Notes: generated from the letters alone by a model not told the origin. Counted from the stretch's first letter, positions 15,001 through 27,700 are shown. The stretch is DNA of 64,000 bases from Azolla caroliniana (GCA_043228905.1 JBHGNT010000002.1:27032001-27096000); one strand, 5' to 3'. Numbers and translations are program-made.

Positions 15001-17631
15001 AAGTAAACAGTAATCTTAAACTTGTACTAGTGCAAAACACTATAGCTTTAGTTGAACATGGAAAACATTGTAGAATGGGATTTTTTCAGAAAAATATTGA
15101 ACAACTGTTCTATTTATTATTATTATTACATGTCTTGTAATTTACCATCGCATTTAATTTGAATATTACATGACTTTACTAGGAACTGTCATGGCTGAGG
15201 CAGAACAGGCTGTTTGTGTGGCATTGTTACAATTAAGAGACAAGGGTGAAGATGCAAAGCAGGTCTACTTTTACCTAATGTGTGAGTCTAAATTGATTTG
15301 ACTTGTGGTAGTGAAAGTTGTTCTGCTGTTTTGGTCTGCAGGCCATTGATGAAGCATTATCAAAGAACAACAGACAACTGCAAGAGACTGCAGATATTGC
15401 AAATGTTCGCGAATCTGTCTTGAAGGTTTTGTTTTATAAATTATCATATTACATTTTCAAGATATTTGTAGAATATGGTGTATATGTCATATTAGATGCC
15501 TCATAGTAAGAGAACATTGCACTTCATATTAATGATGTTGATGGCTAGACTACTTTTCTATACAAGCATTTTTTATGCATGTCACAAGAACTGCCATGCC
15601 CTTCATCAAGGTCTGATTTATGTCTCTTTGAGGCAGTTGCATAGAGAAGGTACATAGACGAGATACATTCTAATTCTTATATTCATAATGCTGCTGTGTA
15701 CTATTTCTGTTTGTATACAGCTCTCTAAATAAGCTTATATTAACCAATGACTGAAGAATTTTCTTATTGAAGATGGTTCATCTTGTCAGGTTTTTGCAAG
15801 AATAAATGCGATTCGCATGGTTGAAGACACGAAATTAACAACGCAATTCCAAGAATCAAAGGTATTGACATTTCAAGGTTATATAGTGAAATATGCACAT
15901 AGGTTTTCTATAGTATGCTAATACATAATCTTGCTAGGATTTGGAAGAAGCAGAAATTGAGCTTGAGCTTGTGAGACATGAAAGAGATATAGAAGGGAAG
16001 TCCAGTCCTTTGCATACATTTGGAAACAACATTCTAACAGCAGACATTCATATTCCAGGTTGGCCAAGCATTATTCAATGTAATTAATGATAATGTTTGC
16101 AGAACTGGTTTCTTTCCATTTGCTAAGAACTTTGCTCCATATGCTCTGCTAGATAATGTTTATTCAATTGTGATGTTTACATAGATGATTAACTTCTGTA
16201 CAACTTGACTCACGTGTTAATTACAATTTCAGTCACATCAAGGGGAACGGATAGGCAGGAACGACTCAAAGAATTGAGATCTCAGATTCAGTTAGAGTGA
16301 GTATATTCCCTACCCCCTTTTAGACGCATCCTTACTTGGAGGTTCAAAATGGCATTTAGTTTGATGACTGTGTGCTATTGTGTGTAAATATTTTGCTCAT
16401 GGAGGTCCAAAAGCGCATTTCATTTATCCATGTGGGAAATTGTTCTTTTGTACTAGGGAATATTCAACTATGCGAGCAGAGATTCTGGCACGTAGGGAAA
16501 GACAAAGAGTTGCTCGACGTCAACGACAGTTGGCTCTTGAAGGATCAACAATACGAGAGATAGAGCTCCTGCAGGATCTTGATAGGTAAGACCTTAGGAT
16601 CTCAGCATGAATGTTGAATATGGGAGGGATTCAATCTATGCAACCATCATATTGGCTTTTCAGAGAGAAAGCAGCAGAGGCAGAGCGAGAAATTGAACGT
16701 CATCAAATACTGGAGAGGGAACGAGCTAAAACGAGAGAGTTGAGACATAGCTTGGACCTTGAGACTGAGAAACGCACACAGGTATGAATAATTTGTTTAG
16801 TGTTGGATGGTAGAGTTAAGTACCATAGTAGTAACTTAGGATGTTGATGATATACACAGAGAAAGTAAATGAGTTTGTAATAAATGGTTGGCATTATGGT
16901 TTAATAGAGAGAGCTTCAAAGAGAATTGGAGCAAAGGGAATCTGTTACAGTACGCCCAGCCCGACGAGAATTTGCAGGTTCTGCTAGTGGCAGGTATTGT
17001 GAGTTAATTATTGTCAGTACTAGTCTAGCAGGTAAAATAATAAATTAAAAAAGTACATTTGATTTATTTAGTGCTTAATTCAGCTCAATTATAGCTTTGT
17101 CAAGTTCTTTGGCATGCCTTACCGCTCGTGTGTTGAAATGATTAAGTGTTCTGTTTTCCTCTAACTAGGCCTAGAGAGCGGTATCGTGAGAGGGATAGTG
17201 GAAGACCTAGTCAAGATTCAAGGTCCAGCAGCGGAGTAACACATGAAAACAGTACTACACCACCTGCCACTCCAACTGCGGGTATGCAAGACTCATCATT
17301 TTTGTTTTGTTATTTGTTAGCATTCTCAACTAGATGGGGATATCCTAGTCAATTTCTACAATTATTGCAGGGTCAAGACCACATGGACGATAGGTGTTTT
17401 GATGAGGTCCTTTATATCGGAGGTCAAGTGAGCAACTATGGAGAGACAGATCCAGCTGCATTGCTTGATTTTGGAAGCATTGGTGGCTCCCGGACGTTAG
17501 AGCTTCGGATGTCTTGGCCCAGGCAAATTGTCGAACGGAAGGAAAGAGAGAGAGAGAGCAGGTGGGAGAACAAATTGTTTCCTCTGTCCTCAATCGGCCA
17601 GATACAATGGAGCTTTGAAGAATGGAAGTGA
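93..17631 (+). CDS. Large ARM/HEAT-like plant protein with charged coiled-coil tail (5' partial)
   Basis: The start codon lies upstream of the window. In-phase exons: 93-173, 1873-2010, 2104-2214, 2311-2361, 2439-2539, 2627-2714, 4132-4269, 4409-4666, 5383-5461, 5537-5628, 5724-5807, 5896-5970, 6069-6116, 6272-6367, 6444-6673, 9376-12872, 15183-15262, 15342-15425, 15790-15861, 15938-16058, 16233-16296, 16457-16585, 16664-16781, 16908-16993, 17169-17281, then a last exon from 17371. All have GT-AG borders and phases agree up to 17281, giving about 2,010 residues. The body is helical and Leu-rich; one exon alone codes about 1,165 residues. The tail from about 15940 is highly charged (ERQRVARRQRQLALEG, REKAAEAEREIER, TRELRHSLDLE) and then Arg/Ser-rich. 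I recognise the segment order as one conserved, largely uncharacterised plant protein, but cannot give a trusted gene name. The stop is either 17393 or 17631 (see the tail entry). Role unknown; inference only. Confidence 0.85.
373..745 (+). repeat. 128-bp tandem repeat, about 2.9 copies
   Basis: The motif AAACAGGCCCAAACTGTCC recurs at 373, 501 and 629, so the period is exactly 128 bases. Copies one and two are almost identical. The third diverges towards its end. The array sits in the first visible intron of the large gene (174-1872) and creates an open frame by chance. No known element was recognised. Confidence 0.85.
945..1640 (+). repeat. Dispersed repeat family, copy 1 (forward)
   Basis: This shares long stretches with 13590-14270: a leader with 'ttaagaggc..aaa.ggcctat', the core 'gatctctagcataggt.gatccagaat', and the block ending 'gtagcccttgattga'. 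It lies in an intron of the large gene. Open frames in it have no recognisable product. It may be the 3' part of a LINE, because other copies adjoin reverse-transcriptase fragments. Confidence 0.7.
2715..4131. repeat. 1.4-kb intron holding an LTR-like repeat fragment
   Basis: The part around 3270-3360, read on the minus strand, resembles 39620-39730 on the plus strand. Both have an 'atcctaatat...tcggtatgggac(g)tcgg' core followed by a 'ggt.gtcgggagg' end. A third relative lies near 45600-45770. A TATA-like stretch occurs near 3860 in the same reverse orientation. I read it as a degenerate solo LTR or similar repeat. No coding sequence was recognised. Confidence 0.45.
7260..7325 (+). mobile_element. 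LINE reverse-transcriptase scrap
   Basis: The plus strand reads GVKQGYPLSPILANI, which matches the conserved GxxQGxPLSPxLF block of non-LTR reverse transcriptases. It is too short and decayed to be functional and lies just before a LINE 3' fragment of opposite orientation. Confidence 0.55.
7325..7870 (-). mobile_element. LINE C-terminal zinc-knuckle remnant
   Basis: On the minus strand, 7370-7570 reads RRICRLCHIEIEDEYHFTC. This is the Cys-Cys-His-Cys zinc-binding region found after plant LINE reverse transcriptases (zf-RVT type). It is followed by SPAYVEIKEKFKDILG. Upstream on the same strand are residues like PKYLAMFLPNARRVVIGQF. Frame breaks show that it is dead. It inserted in an intron of the large gene, antisense to it. 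Confidence 0.7.
8440..8650 (-). repeat. Dispersed repeat family, partial reverse copy
   Basis: The stretch 'ggggctacaatagattgggtaat...aggcctttatctcc' is the reverse complement of the 'ggagataatgg.ctttat...gatctattgtaacccc' block seen at 1250-1380 and 13870-13980. It is strongly diverged. Confidence 0.5.
9095..9309 (+). repeat. ATAAAAT heptanucleotide array
   Basis: About 30 copies of a 7-base unit (ataaaat, with variants ataaaac, atgaaac and atgaaat). In its first half the unit and a variant alternate to give a 14-base higher order. The array ends about 65 bases before the acceptor of the giant exon at 9376. Long open frames on the minus strand here are products of the repeat. Confidence 0.9.
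12873..15182. other. 2.3-kb intron with CT microsatellite and dispersed repeat
   Basis: The donor G|GTGATT at 12873 is followed directly by a CT-rich run (12880-12910). The intron holds dispersed repeat copy 2 at 13590-14270. Its ends join ...QKP and GTVMAEAEQAV in phase. No additional exon was recognised. Confidence 0.75.
13590..14270 (+). repeat. Dispersed repeat family, copy 2 (forward)
   Basis: It matches copy 1 from the 'ttttaagaggcaaaaatggcc' leader through 'gtagcccttgattgag'. It then continues into a part shared with 24500-24690 ('ttggtcctcatattc.attacctt'). Open frames inside are not conserved between copies, so it is treated as non-coding. Confidence 0.75.
17236..17631 (+). other. 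Frame-ambiguous 3' end of the large gene (retained intron or alternative donor)
   Basis: Splicing 17282-17370 (89 nt, G|GTATGC to TTGCAG) gives the family-like residues GSRPHGR and then a TAG at 17391-17393. The better conserved tail, including RQIVERKERERESRWENK near 17525-17575, is read in the frame obtained when that intron is not removed. It is also read with the alternative donor at 17236 (GGA|GTAACA), which removes 135 nt and keeps frame. Unspliced, the frame stays open from 17146 to 17631 across the intron. The sequence therefore supports a short form ending at 17393 and a long form ending at 17631. A one-base indel in the assembly is the third explanation. Confidence 0.6.
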
Positions 17632-17639
17632 TTGAACTC

Positions 17640-18768
17640 AACAAATTATTCTTGTGTAACCGCCAGTAGGAATGGTAGTTGGAACAAGAGAGATCCTGCC
17701 TCGTTCATTAGTGAGAATTGCTGCTCCAAAATTTTGCCGCTATCACCCAATGTAAATCATTTATGCTCGATTTTACTGGCATTTATTGTTAATGCAATAA
17801 ATATGGAAAAAGTTGAGTTCTTGTATTGCTGTCATACTATGCAATAATCATTCAGAAATGCTAGTAGCATTTCTTTTGTACAAGTAATGGGTGGTAGTAA
17901 ATGCTTTTACAAGAGGATGAATGTATTAAATGACCTATGTTATGCTCAAAGATGACTGATTGTGCTAAATTCTAGATTATATTCTAGATTAGAGGGTGTA
18001 GTAGAACAATTTGAATGGGTTAGAACTTCTGGAAGCTGATCTGTTCGTTTATGCATCATATTTTTGGTTGTCTATTTCTTCTGGAACTCTGTTCGTTTCA
18101 TGATGAGGAGATAACTTACAAGATGTATATCTTTCTTTCATGTACTATATTACAAGATGTGGCCCATGACTTTCAAGCAACGTGTGCATTATTCATTTGT
18201 ATGTAATTATAGACATCTCCGGTTTAACAATGCTAGAAACATGGTTTCAAAAAAAGAATATATACACTTAAAAAGACATAGCAAAAGCATAAAATATTCT
18301 TTGCTTCAAACCTACTTAGTAAGACAAGACAGAGTAATAAACCATTTAATTTTGAGGGTGAATTTTGGTAGCAAAACTTTAGATGATACATGTACTGACT
18401 TGAATTCATAATGAGTTTAATGATGAATGACTAAGCATTCGCCTGCCAAAGTAATACATGATGCAACTATAAAACATTGTTCTTCAAACAACATATCAAT
18501 AATGTTCCCTGAATCATTTTGTAGTCATACCAATGTGGATGCATAGTCTTTTGGTTAGTTTCCCCATAAAATCCGTGCCACGAATTGAATGGAACTTGCC
18601 TCAAAACAATGTTTTCCAGCACGTGCAATAAGGCATACTTTCCATTCTTGCCTTGAAAAAGCTATATTGTGTAAATTCTTTGATTTCCTTCCAGCCAGGA
18701 AAAACACTGGAAAATCTGGTTCCGCATATTTTCTAGTTCTATTTGCTTCAGTTTGACTATCATTTCAT
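17640..18768. other. Convergent 3' intergenic region
   Basis: This AT-rich stretch lies between the tail of the large plus-strand gene and the stop codon of the minus-strand UBE3D-like gene. It should hold both 3' UTRs. Nothing else was recognised. Confidence 0.7.
17796..17801 (+). promoter_or_regulatory. Candidate polyadenylation signal of the large gene
   Basis: An AATAAA hexamer lies 165 bases after the longer stop codon at 17631, in an AT-rich stretch. This is the right distance for a plant 3' UTR. It rests on the motif alone. Confidence 0.35.
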
Positions 18769-21700
18769 TTATGCATACAAAAAGGATCCCTGAAAGTGCT
18801 CAGAAAATCTACATGCAGCAGGGAAGAATAAACGATTAGCATGTAATTTTTTCGCCAATCTCATTGCAAGCTCATCAAACATATAAATGGTTTCTGCATC
18901 TTGTTGCTGTACCCAAAGTTCTGCAGATCTGCCCATAAAAATATGAATTGCTCATTTTAACTCAAAATGCAAAGTTCATTAGGTTCAATTATTTTGGGCA
19001 ACATTACATATTAGCCAATGTTCATACCTTCTTTCATCAGTGGAAAACCTGGAACAATCTGAAAACATAACCTTCATAACTCGTTGCAAGTTGACATTAG
19101 ATTCAATTTCTGCAGAAAAAACTTTGCTTCTGCTACTCAGGCAATCATTATCACAATCTGTTTCACAAGCACAAGCAGTAATGCTTCCAGTAGATAATGA
19201 CGAGTCATAGCTGAGAACAACAAGCTGCAATAATGGCATTTCTGAAGTCAAGCTCCGGATCAAAAACCTATACGATGTGCCTTCATCTGTCCTAAGCTGC
19301 AATTCTCTTACAAAAAGCGCTTCAAGAGTGGCATACCTGAATGTGTGAAGGTGTTGCATAACAATCAATCCATTAGATTTATCAAACATATTTCTTTTGT
19401 GCATGTGGTGTTGTACAGAAGATCAATTATATAGATATACCTGTTCTTTATGCATTCATTTTTTATTTTTTATTTTGTGAATTCCAACACCGTCATAATT
19501 TAAATTTACCAGAGAGTGATAGCTGTAATAACTTTTGGAAAACTCCATTAAAAGATGATTTATTGCTGCTTTGTGGATGTCAAGAAAACCTTCAAAAACA
19601 TTCTGTGTACTCGGCTCGGAAAGTGCTACAAGCCCTTGGCATGCAATGGGAATCGATGCACTGTGTGAGTCAGATGTTGTGGATGCATATTTTGTCCCCT
19701 TCCAAAATGTGTGTTACAAAACCCACTCTTATTTTATCCTCTATGAGCTTCGCTAAGAAATATAGTTTAGGTTATTCTTAAGCTGCTGTTAGCCTCTTTG
19801 GCACATTAAAACTGTTCATAGTAGTTTCTACACAATGGCTAGAACAATTGGAGTAAAACAAGGACGCCCACTCTCTGTGGTTTCTATATAGACAAAGTGT
19901 CACACTACATAGAGACATTTGGTGTTTTGGAAGCTTTAATGGGGATAGCAATAGAGAGAGCTCCGTCAACCAAATGCTAATCAAGGTTAGCTCTTGCTTC
20001 ATAAAAGAAACTTGCTAAATACAGACAATCAATGCTGGTATATTGAAGCAACAATAGTTTGAATATAAATGCACTACCCTCATCCAATATATAGCTTGGT
20101 TTGTCCAAGTATGAGCATGATCAAAGTGGAAAAGACTAGATTGATCCAAGATGATTTTATCAAATTGGATAATCGAAGAACAGGGAGTAGTATGATAGGC
20201 AGCTGTGGACCTCTGCACATTAGTTAGAGATTGAGATGGGTAGATATGCCTGCACACCTCTAGAAGAAAGCATCTACCAATTGTGTCATTAGGTAATGGA
20301 GTTGAAAGAACAGTGTTTGCCACTATACTAATTTTTTGTAAAATAATACGGAGATATCATTGCCTCTTTAACCAAGGTTTTGGCTTACTACCTAAGGTAA
20401 TGGAATATAAGAACCAACAGTGCTTCGGACTATTCTTGCTAGAACCCAAGAGACAAGCAGAAGTTATTTAAGGACAGGAATTTAACCATACAAGCTTGTC
20501 AACAAAGAACAATAACAACTTTCTTTACCCCCATTACTTCAACTTTCTTATATGCGAAACAACAAAGCTCACTATCTCTAGTAGACCTATTGTTATAGAA
20601 GCAAATCGCACATATGTACACTTGGAAATGAAGGATGGATGCACATGCTAAGAAGGAGACTGGGCTGGCTAAGAACCGATTTACCGGAGAGACAATTGAT
20701 GTGTACAGTTGTAGAGTATACAATAGTATACTACACTTGAATCCTTTCACAACCAAAGAGAATTCAGGCAAGGATTATCAAAAAAGCAGATATGATGAGG
20801 AATGCCATGAGACAAGGAGATACTTGCAATGAGAAGTAACTAGGGGGATTTGTACACACACACAAGCAAGAGCAACCTTCCTCAGATTGTGAGGGAGAAG
20901 AAGTGATCATATTTGTCTAAATTTGATGCACGTGTGTACGCTTGGTCCTAGGACAAGAAAGTAAAAGAGCATATAAAATGCTTAATGAGAGGCAACCTAC
21001 CAGACAACTGACCACATCTCACGCCTGCTATGAGTATGCAAAGACACTATGATATTCTTGGGAAGCCCCCCCACCCACATGGCTCTACGGCCAGACTATT
21101 GGTGCTTGGGCCTGTTCTTGTTAAAACTAAGAGACGCAAGGAGAAGTTGAAGGATAACAATACAACTACACAAGCTCATCAAACAAAGAACAACCACAAC
21201 TTTGTTTACCCCCATCACTCCCACTCGTGATACAAGTCAATCAAGGGTTTACTAAGGGGTCCCAATAGCAATTTGTCATGAATGTAGGCCATGATCTCAC
21301 CACACTTGTTATCAATAGGCAAGGGTCATTATCTTCTATTGTCTGCATTTCCTTAAATCACTTTCAATAGATGAGGCAATAGCAATTTGTCATGACTATA
21401 GGCCACGGTCTCAGGGATCATGATCTCACAATCGTTGTTATCAATAGACAATCTTCATTATCTTCTACCATTGCAAGCGTTCCCTTGCTTTGGAGATCAA
21501 TTCATTCTGGATTGACCTATGCTACAGATCTTTAGAAGACAAAAATTAAAATCTACTTGTCTTGGGAATTTTACATGTATAGATAACAGGATTCTTTAGC
21601 CACTGTTAGTTTCAGTTTACTTTTCTACTTGGTTGCATTCATCTTGGTTTGACAATATTTTTTGTTGTTTTGTCTTAAGAGGTCATTTTGGCCTCTTAAA

Positions 21701-24700
21701 AGACATCATTTTATCTTCCTTAACCTCTATTTGAATGATTATTGATAGAAGGATGATATTAACATACATGCAGGCTGGTTAATTAATGTCCTACCAATAA
21801 AGTATATATATGTTGAACCCAAGACCCCGATAATAACTCACCAAACAACAACAAAAAAAGTAGTATGAAAAATTTCAAATATACCTGAATGCATCACATA
21901 AAAAGTCATCGGCATTAATTTGGAATTGAAACAAGTGTGCGCCCTCCATGATGCTGCAATTAGGACCCACTGTTTTGCAAGGATATCCTCCAATCAAAGA
22001 CTGACAACAAATGCAGTGAACAGAATTCCAGATTGAGAGCTTAGAATGTTCATTTTCAGATACCATAAAACCATTCCCAAGGTCAAGAAAACTTAAAGTT
22101 GACATCTGGTAAATGATATCATTTGTACAACCAATCATTGGGTCTAGCTCTGTAACAACATCCGAAAGAGGCACGTAACAAGTCGATAAACCCAAAAGAC
22201 ACCGTCCAGGCCTCATATTGAAACTTTTTTCAAACCTTGTACTAAGATCTTCAGCTTTAGAACAAAATAAGCAACAACAAGTACCAAACCAATTCTCGAC
22301 AATGTCTCGCCACTCAGCACATGGCATTTGCATAAACTCGCTGCAATCACAACACAGTGTTAATTCCTGTATCTGTGCTCTATTGAATCACCTTTTTCAT
22401 TGAAAAGGAGGTTGTTCTTTAAGAGATTGCAAGAGAACTAGCATCTTTCACCACCCTGAAATCAATGAATTTCTGATATGGATACACATTCCTTTAACAC
22501 TAAAAACTTATTTAACAAAGCCCATTCCAAAACCTGAAAAGGTGAAATTAAACTGTACATCTTGCAATCAGCAAATGTGTGAGAGAAATGTGAACATGCA
22601 TGTGAGACGTTGAGAAATGATACAGACGGTATATGTACATATAAAAACTCGGGATACGTACATCACCAAAGGAATGAATAAATATATAAGGTAGTAAGTC
22701 ACAAGACACCACCAGAATGATGATGCAGCTAAAATTGGCAATGGCTCACTTTATAGCTGCCTTGTCACATTAGCAGTGAAGGCTCCCTAATAAATAATTT
22801 CATTAGGTACTTTATAAAGATAGGATACATAGTCAAATGGTCAGGAAAGATCCAAATTCTTGGGATAGACATTTCAGTTAATTAGAGACTATTGCATAAC
22901 TGTCTTTTTTATACTTTGTAGATGGGGCGCAAGGGGTGTAGCAGTAGACTTTAGTGATTAACATGTGTGTGTTCTTTATTTATTGATTGATAATTAGGGG
23001 TATTTAGTATTTCACGAGAACCACTGACATGTTTTCACTTAACTCCATCACACATAATACGTAACTAGGATGCAAGGACCAAATACAATATCAGTTTTTG
23101 TTTGAATGTCATAATATACAGTAGCCTAAAACTCTTGAGAATAATACCAATATCAAAATCAAAGAAGCAACACCACCTCCAAGCTTTGAGGAAAGCATGC
23201 CTACTTTTAAGAGACTGTCACATCTTCGAGACCCGGTGTCATAGCGTTCGTGATCGGTGCGTCAAACTACCGGGGTTATGAACAAGGAGAGTTCATAACA
23301 AAAAGGGAGAGAGAGAAGCATGGACAATAGATGGATATAGTGTATGATTCAAGAAGCAAAGAGTTTATGATAAATATATTCTTTATTCAATTGAGAATAC
23401 AAGAATTTATTTACTGGAGTTAATATATTGGACCGTAAGGATGATGCATTATCTTTGCCAAACTCTGGCTTGAAGTCTTGACTTCGATCTTAAGGGACGA
23501 GAAACTTTCTGAATGAGCTATCTTAATCTCTTGATTATTGATCAATGTATTTTTCTTCTTGATTGATTGATACCTACATGCTTCCCTTACTTCTCTTTAA
23601 ATTGGTGTTCAAATGCATGTGATGCATGTGATGTGTGATCACCACTTGGCACACATGTGATGCATGATAGCCATGTTCATCTGAGCCACCATATATGGAA
23701 TATACATAAGACAATCAGTACAATGATGAGAATGTAAAATTATAGAAAATCCTATCCCAATGGTTCATAATCGGTTCTTGATATGCAAGGTTATAGGTTC
23801 AAGCCTCACAAATCTCACTTGATATAATATTTGCATTTGTTTTTAAATCATGAACCAATTGCTTCACGACATTGGCAGAAATGCAAACTGAAATCTTTGC
23901 AATATATGAATTACTGTTAGGAAATGAGTGCTCTCCCAATGGGTTGTCAAAGGTCGTGGCTAGCAAGATTGATGCGAAATGAGGATGCCCACTATCAACT
24001 CCACTCTTTAGGCTTCATATCGATGAAGTATCTAATTACATAGAAGTTTGGTTGTTGAAGGGCCTACTTGGCATAGATATTCATGCTGATCTATTGCAAA
24101 TTGCATGACATGGCAAATTGCTATTGCCTGATCTATTGTAACCATTTTGCTATGTCTTGGTTGAGAGGCCATTTGTATAACCCTTGATTGATGCGTGGCT
24201 AGCAAGATTGATGCGAAATGAGGATGCCCACTATCAACTCCACTCTTTAGGCTTCATATCGATGAAGTATCTAATTACATAGAGAAGTTTGGTTGTTCAA
24301 GGGCCTGCTTGGCATAGATATTCATGCTGATCTATTGCAAATTGCATGACATGGCAAATTGCTATTGCCTGATCTATTGTAACCATTTTGCTATGTCTTG
24401 GTTGAGAGCCCATTTGTATAACCCGTGATTGACTTGTAGCATGAGTAGGAGTGATAGTGCTAAAGGAAGTTATGATTGTTCATTGTTGATGAGCTTGCAT
24501 GGCTATTTGTTGTCTTTCAAAAACTTTTCCATGTGTCTCTTGAATTCTAGCAAGAAAAGCCCAAACATCGTTGGTCCTCATATTCCATTACCTTGTGCAA
24601 TGGGCCAAACCCTTGCTTAAGGCAGCGATGGATCTCCGTCTTATTTCATAAGAAACACTACAGTGACAAACATAGTGTTCTTCAGATTCCGCTCCATGCT

Positions 24701-27700
24701 GAAGCAATTGGCAATTTCTTTCTTCTAGAGGTATTCATGCATGTCTGCCTACCTCAATCTCTAATCGATCTGATAAAGTTCGTAGTTGCCTTTTCCCAGT
24801 ACACAACACATACGATAGATATATGTCCATATAAGATAACCTGCTGATAAATCCATCCTTTCATGCGTGTAAAAAGTATGTCTTATAGTGGGTTATCTTC
24901 CTACCAAGTGATCCCCATGTTATCTTGTTTTCCAAGTTAATAATATCAATTTGATCACTCCATCTTTTCCTTTGGTCACTCTATTCTTTTCCACTTCGGT
25001 CATGTTTAGATGGGCAATCTAAGCTTATGCAATGTGCCTTGAACCATTGTTGCATTTCAACATACCAACAATGAATGTCATCATGTTTGGCAAGTTGTTT
25101 TGATGAGATAAGTGCCAACATTGAGTACCTTCATTTAGAGAGCTCCCAAAACTGTCAGATGAAGGTCACCCACCAATTGCAATAATGCATCAATGATTAT
25201 AGGGGCTGCTCCCATCTCTGCCTGGATTATATCACGGGGCATCAATGTTTTGCTCCTTAGAAGGAGGCAATCATTGAGATTAATGGTTTCTCAAAATATT
25301 CCCAATTATTTGCCCTGTAAAGACTCCGTCCCCATGCTTCTACTCCATAGGGAAGAGTTGGCGTCACAAGTTTATCATAGTTTATTTCGTGGCTCTTGGA
25401 AATGGAATTGTGCACATTTGTCTTTCAAGAGCATTGAGGGCTGCATATCCATGAGAAAGTTGGGCACAAGCAATCTCTCATAAGGAGAACCTAGGCCTTA
25501 GGTGTGTGTGTGTAAGAGCCTGTGTATTGCAACCTTTTCCTCTCAAATGAGGAACTTCAGTTCTAATTTCATTACCCATGCTTGAGTGGTGGGTGGTAAA
25601 CACCATCACTTTCGTTTTATCCATGTTTTCAATAAACCTTTGTCCACTCAAAATATTTTTAAGGCATTTGTAGTCCGTAGAGAGTCAGAGATCAGCATAA
25701 TATCACAAATATAGTAATACTTGTATGGCTAGCCGTTATAACCACAAGGCATGCTCCTGAATCTATGTAATGTGACACCTCATCTATATAGAGATCAGAG
25801 AGAGAGGGTGATAGTAGGCATCCTTGTTTTATGCTAGCCACAACCTCCAACAAACAATTGGGAGACCGCACTTTTCTAGACACTTATTCATATCATTCAT
25901 AGATTCCTTGTCACATATCTATGGGGACACCAAAGGCTTCTAGTCATTGCATAAGCCGACCATGCAACATAATGTTGAAGGTTTTTCAAAAGTCCATGAA
26001 GCAACAATAAATCCTCTTATTATGGGTTTTGCCCTCTTCGATAAGGGCTCAGAGGGTTAATATGTAATCCAAAGTTGTGAGCCCCTTCTGAAAACCTGAC
26101 TGTCCAGCTGAACAACAGCCAAGTTGCTCTACCCATAAACTCAATTCTGAATCTAGGACAGAGCCATGTAGTTTATCCAAGTAATGGCCAATCTTCAAGG
26201 CAATACACATTCTCTTCAAACTCAGCAAAATACAGTCTCTTCTTCTATCTCGTGAGACATTGGAAGATTGCTCTGCTCGTTTGTGTTTAAAAATGTCCAT
26301 ATATACTTCATGTTGTAAGCACTTCCTTGTGTCACGACATTCCTCATCATACCAAGTTTGGGTATCACTCTACCAGTTTTGGGTGTATTCTCTGTTGTCA
26401 CGATAACGCGCATGCGTGGGCTACTTGAGCAGGACCACAGGGGTCTTGGACTAGGGAAGATCCTCAGACTACATGAGTGCCCCACTGAGGCCGCTACTAC
26501 CACTGATGGCTTCAACGCTACGAGTTGTGGTAGTGTTCTCACGTCACTCCATTCTCTTCTTTGTGGGACTGGCATATGAGCTCAATGATACTCTCTAATG
26601 CTCCTCCAAGTGCAAAACGCAAAAGACGTCGAAGGTGAAGAATGCCGAAGAGCCTCCAGGACACTAGAACGCCACAAATCCTCTAGGAGCTCAAATGTGC
26701 TCTCACTCCTCCTTTTATCAAGAAGAGGCACGCCCTTTGCATTCAATGCTCTCCTTAACCTGTGCCATGCTGACAGATCTTTTATTCCTTTCAATCTGTC
26801 TCCAGAGACCATTGCCCCCTTTTTCTTTTCTTCTCTTGAACATTTTCTTTTTCCTCCTTTTACATCTCTCCCCCTCCTTTTCCCACTTTCTCTACCTTTG
26901 GCCACACCACATCACGACACAATTGTGTGGGGAAAGGCATTTGTGGCTACTTTTTACAATGACTCTGATAACCTTGGTGTAACTTCATTTACAGGTGCCT
27001 AGGATCCAAATCTCGCATGCCATTATGTACTGAACTATACACGTCTATTGTCTCTAGAGTGAATTGGTATTTAACCAACCCACCCTCCTTAGCACATACA
27101 TCCACAGTGCATCCATCCTTCACCTCAAAGCGTAGATATGCATGATCTTTTGTGAAGTCAATAGGTCTACCAAATATAGTGAACTCTATTATTTTGGGTA
27201 TAAGAGATGGAGATCCCATCAAGTAAATGATTGTGCTTGCACTTCCTTTTGGGTTCCATCATGTCAAAGCATATTATATGGGCCACAGTGACAATCCATT
27301 ATGTATCACAAATCCATGAGCACCTCCCAAGGCTAGAAAGTGTTTGCCATATTCTGTACTTCACTCATATCTGGAGCTTGTCGCTTTAGACCAACCTCTT
27401 TTGCCATAACTTGTCCACAAACAGTCTCATTGGTGTCAACCATAGTTGTTTGTCCATCCTTAGTTTGTGCATTGAAGTTTCCTAATAGTATTATGCACCC
27501 TACAATAACAAATCTTATGGTAGATATGGTGATTCTCTAAGAGGTGTAAACCTTGAGTACGCAAGAGGAATGTGGAAAATTGCAATATATAGTTCCCTAA
27601 GATTCCCCTCTTTTGATTCGTATCCACATATAACACGTATCTACATCCTCATGCACAACATGCACTCTATAATGGAGCTCCTTTTCGTACAACACAACCA

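Larger units (their letters stand above)
19337..21884. other. Intron 4 of the UBE3D-like gene, repeat filled
   Basis: It joins ...DAFR (phase 2) to YATLEALF. It holds plus-strand LINE scraps at 19555-20000 and 20590-20830 and two reverse copies of the dispersed repeat at 20010-20480 and 21100-21720. No host exon was recognised. Confidence 0.75.

Noticed and set aside
93-17631. Identification of the large gene as Virilizer (m6A writer subunit)
   Set aside because: At first the size and ARM-like body suggested it. The segments I know from plant Virilizer, such as its N-terminal FVHPQLDEYVDEV block and long Pro/Gln-rich tail, do not occur here, and the tail is a charged coiled coil instead. I left the gene unnamed.
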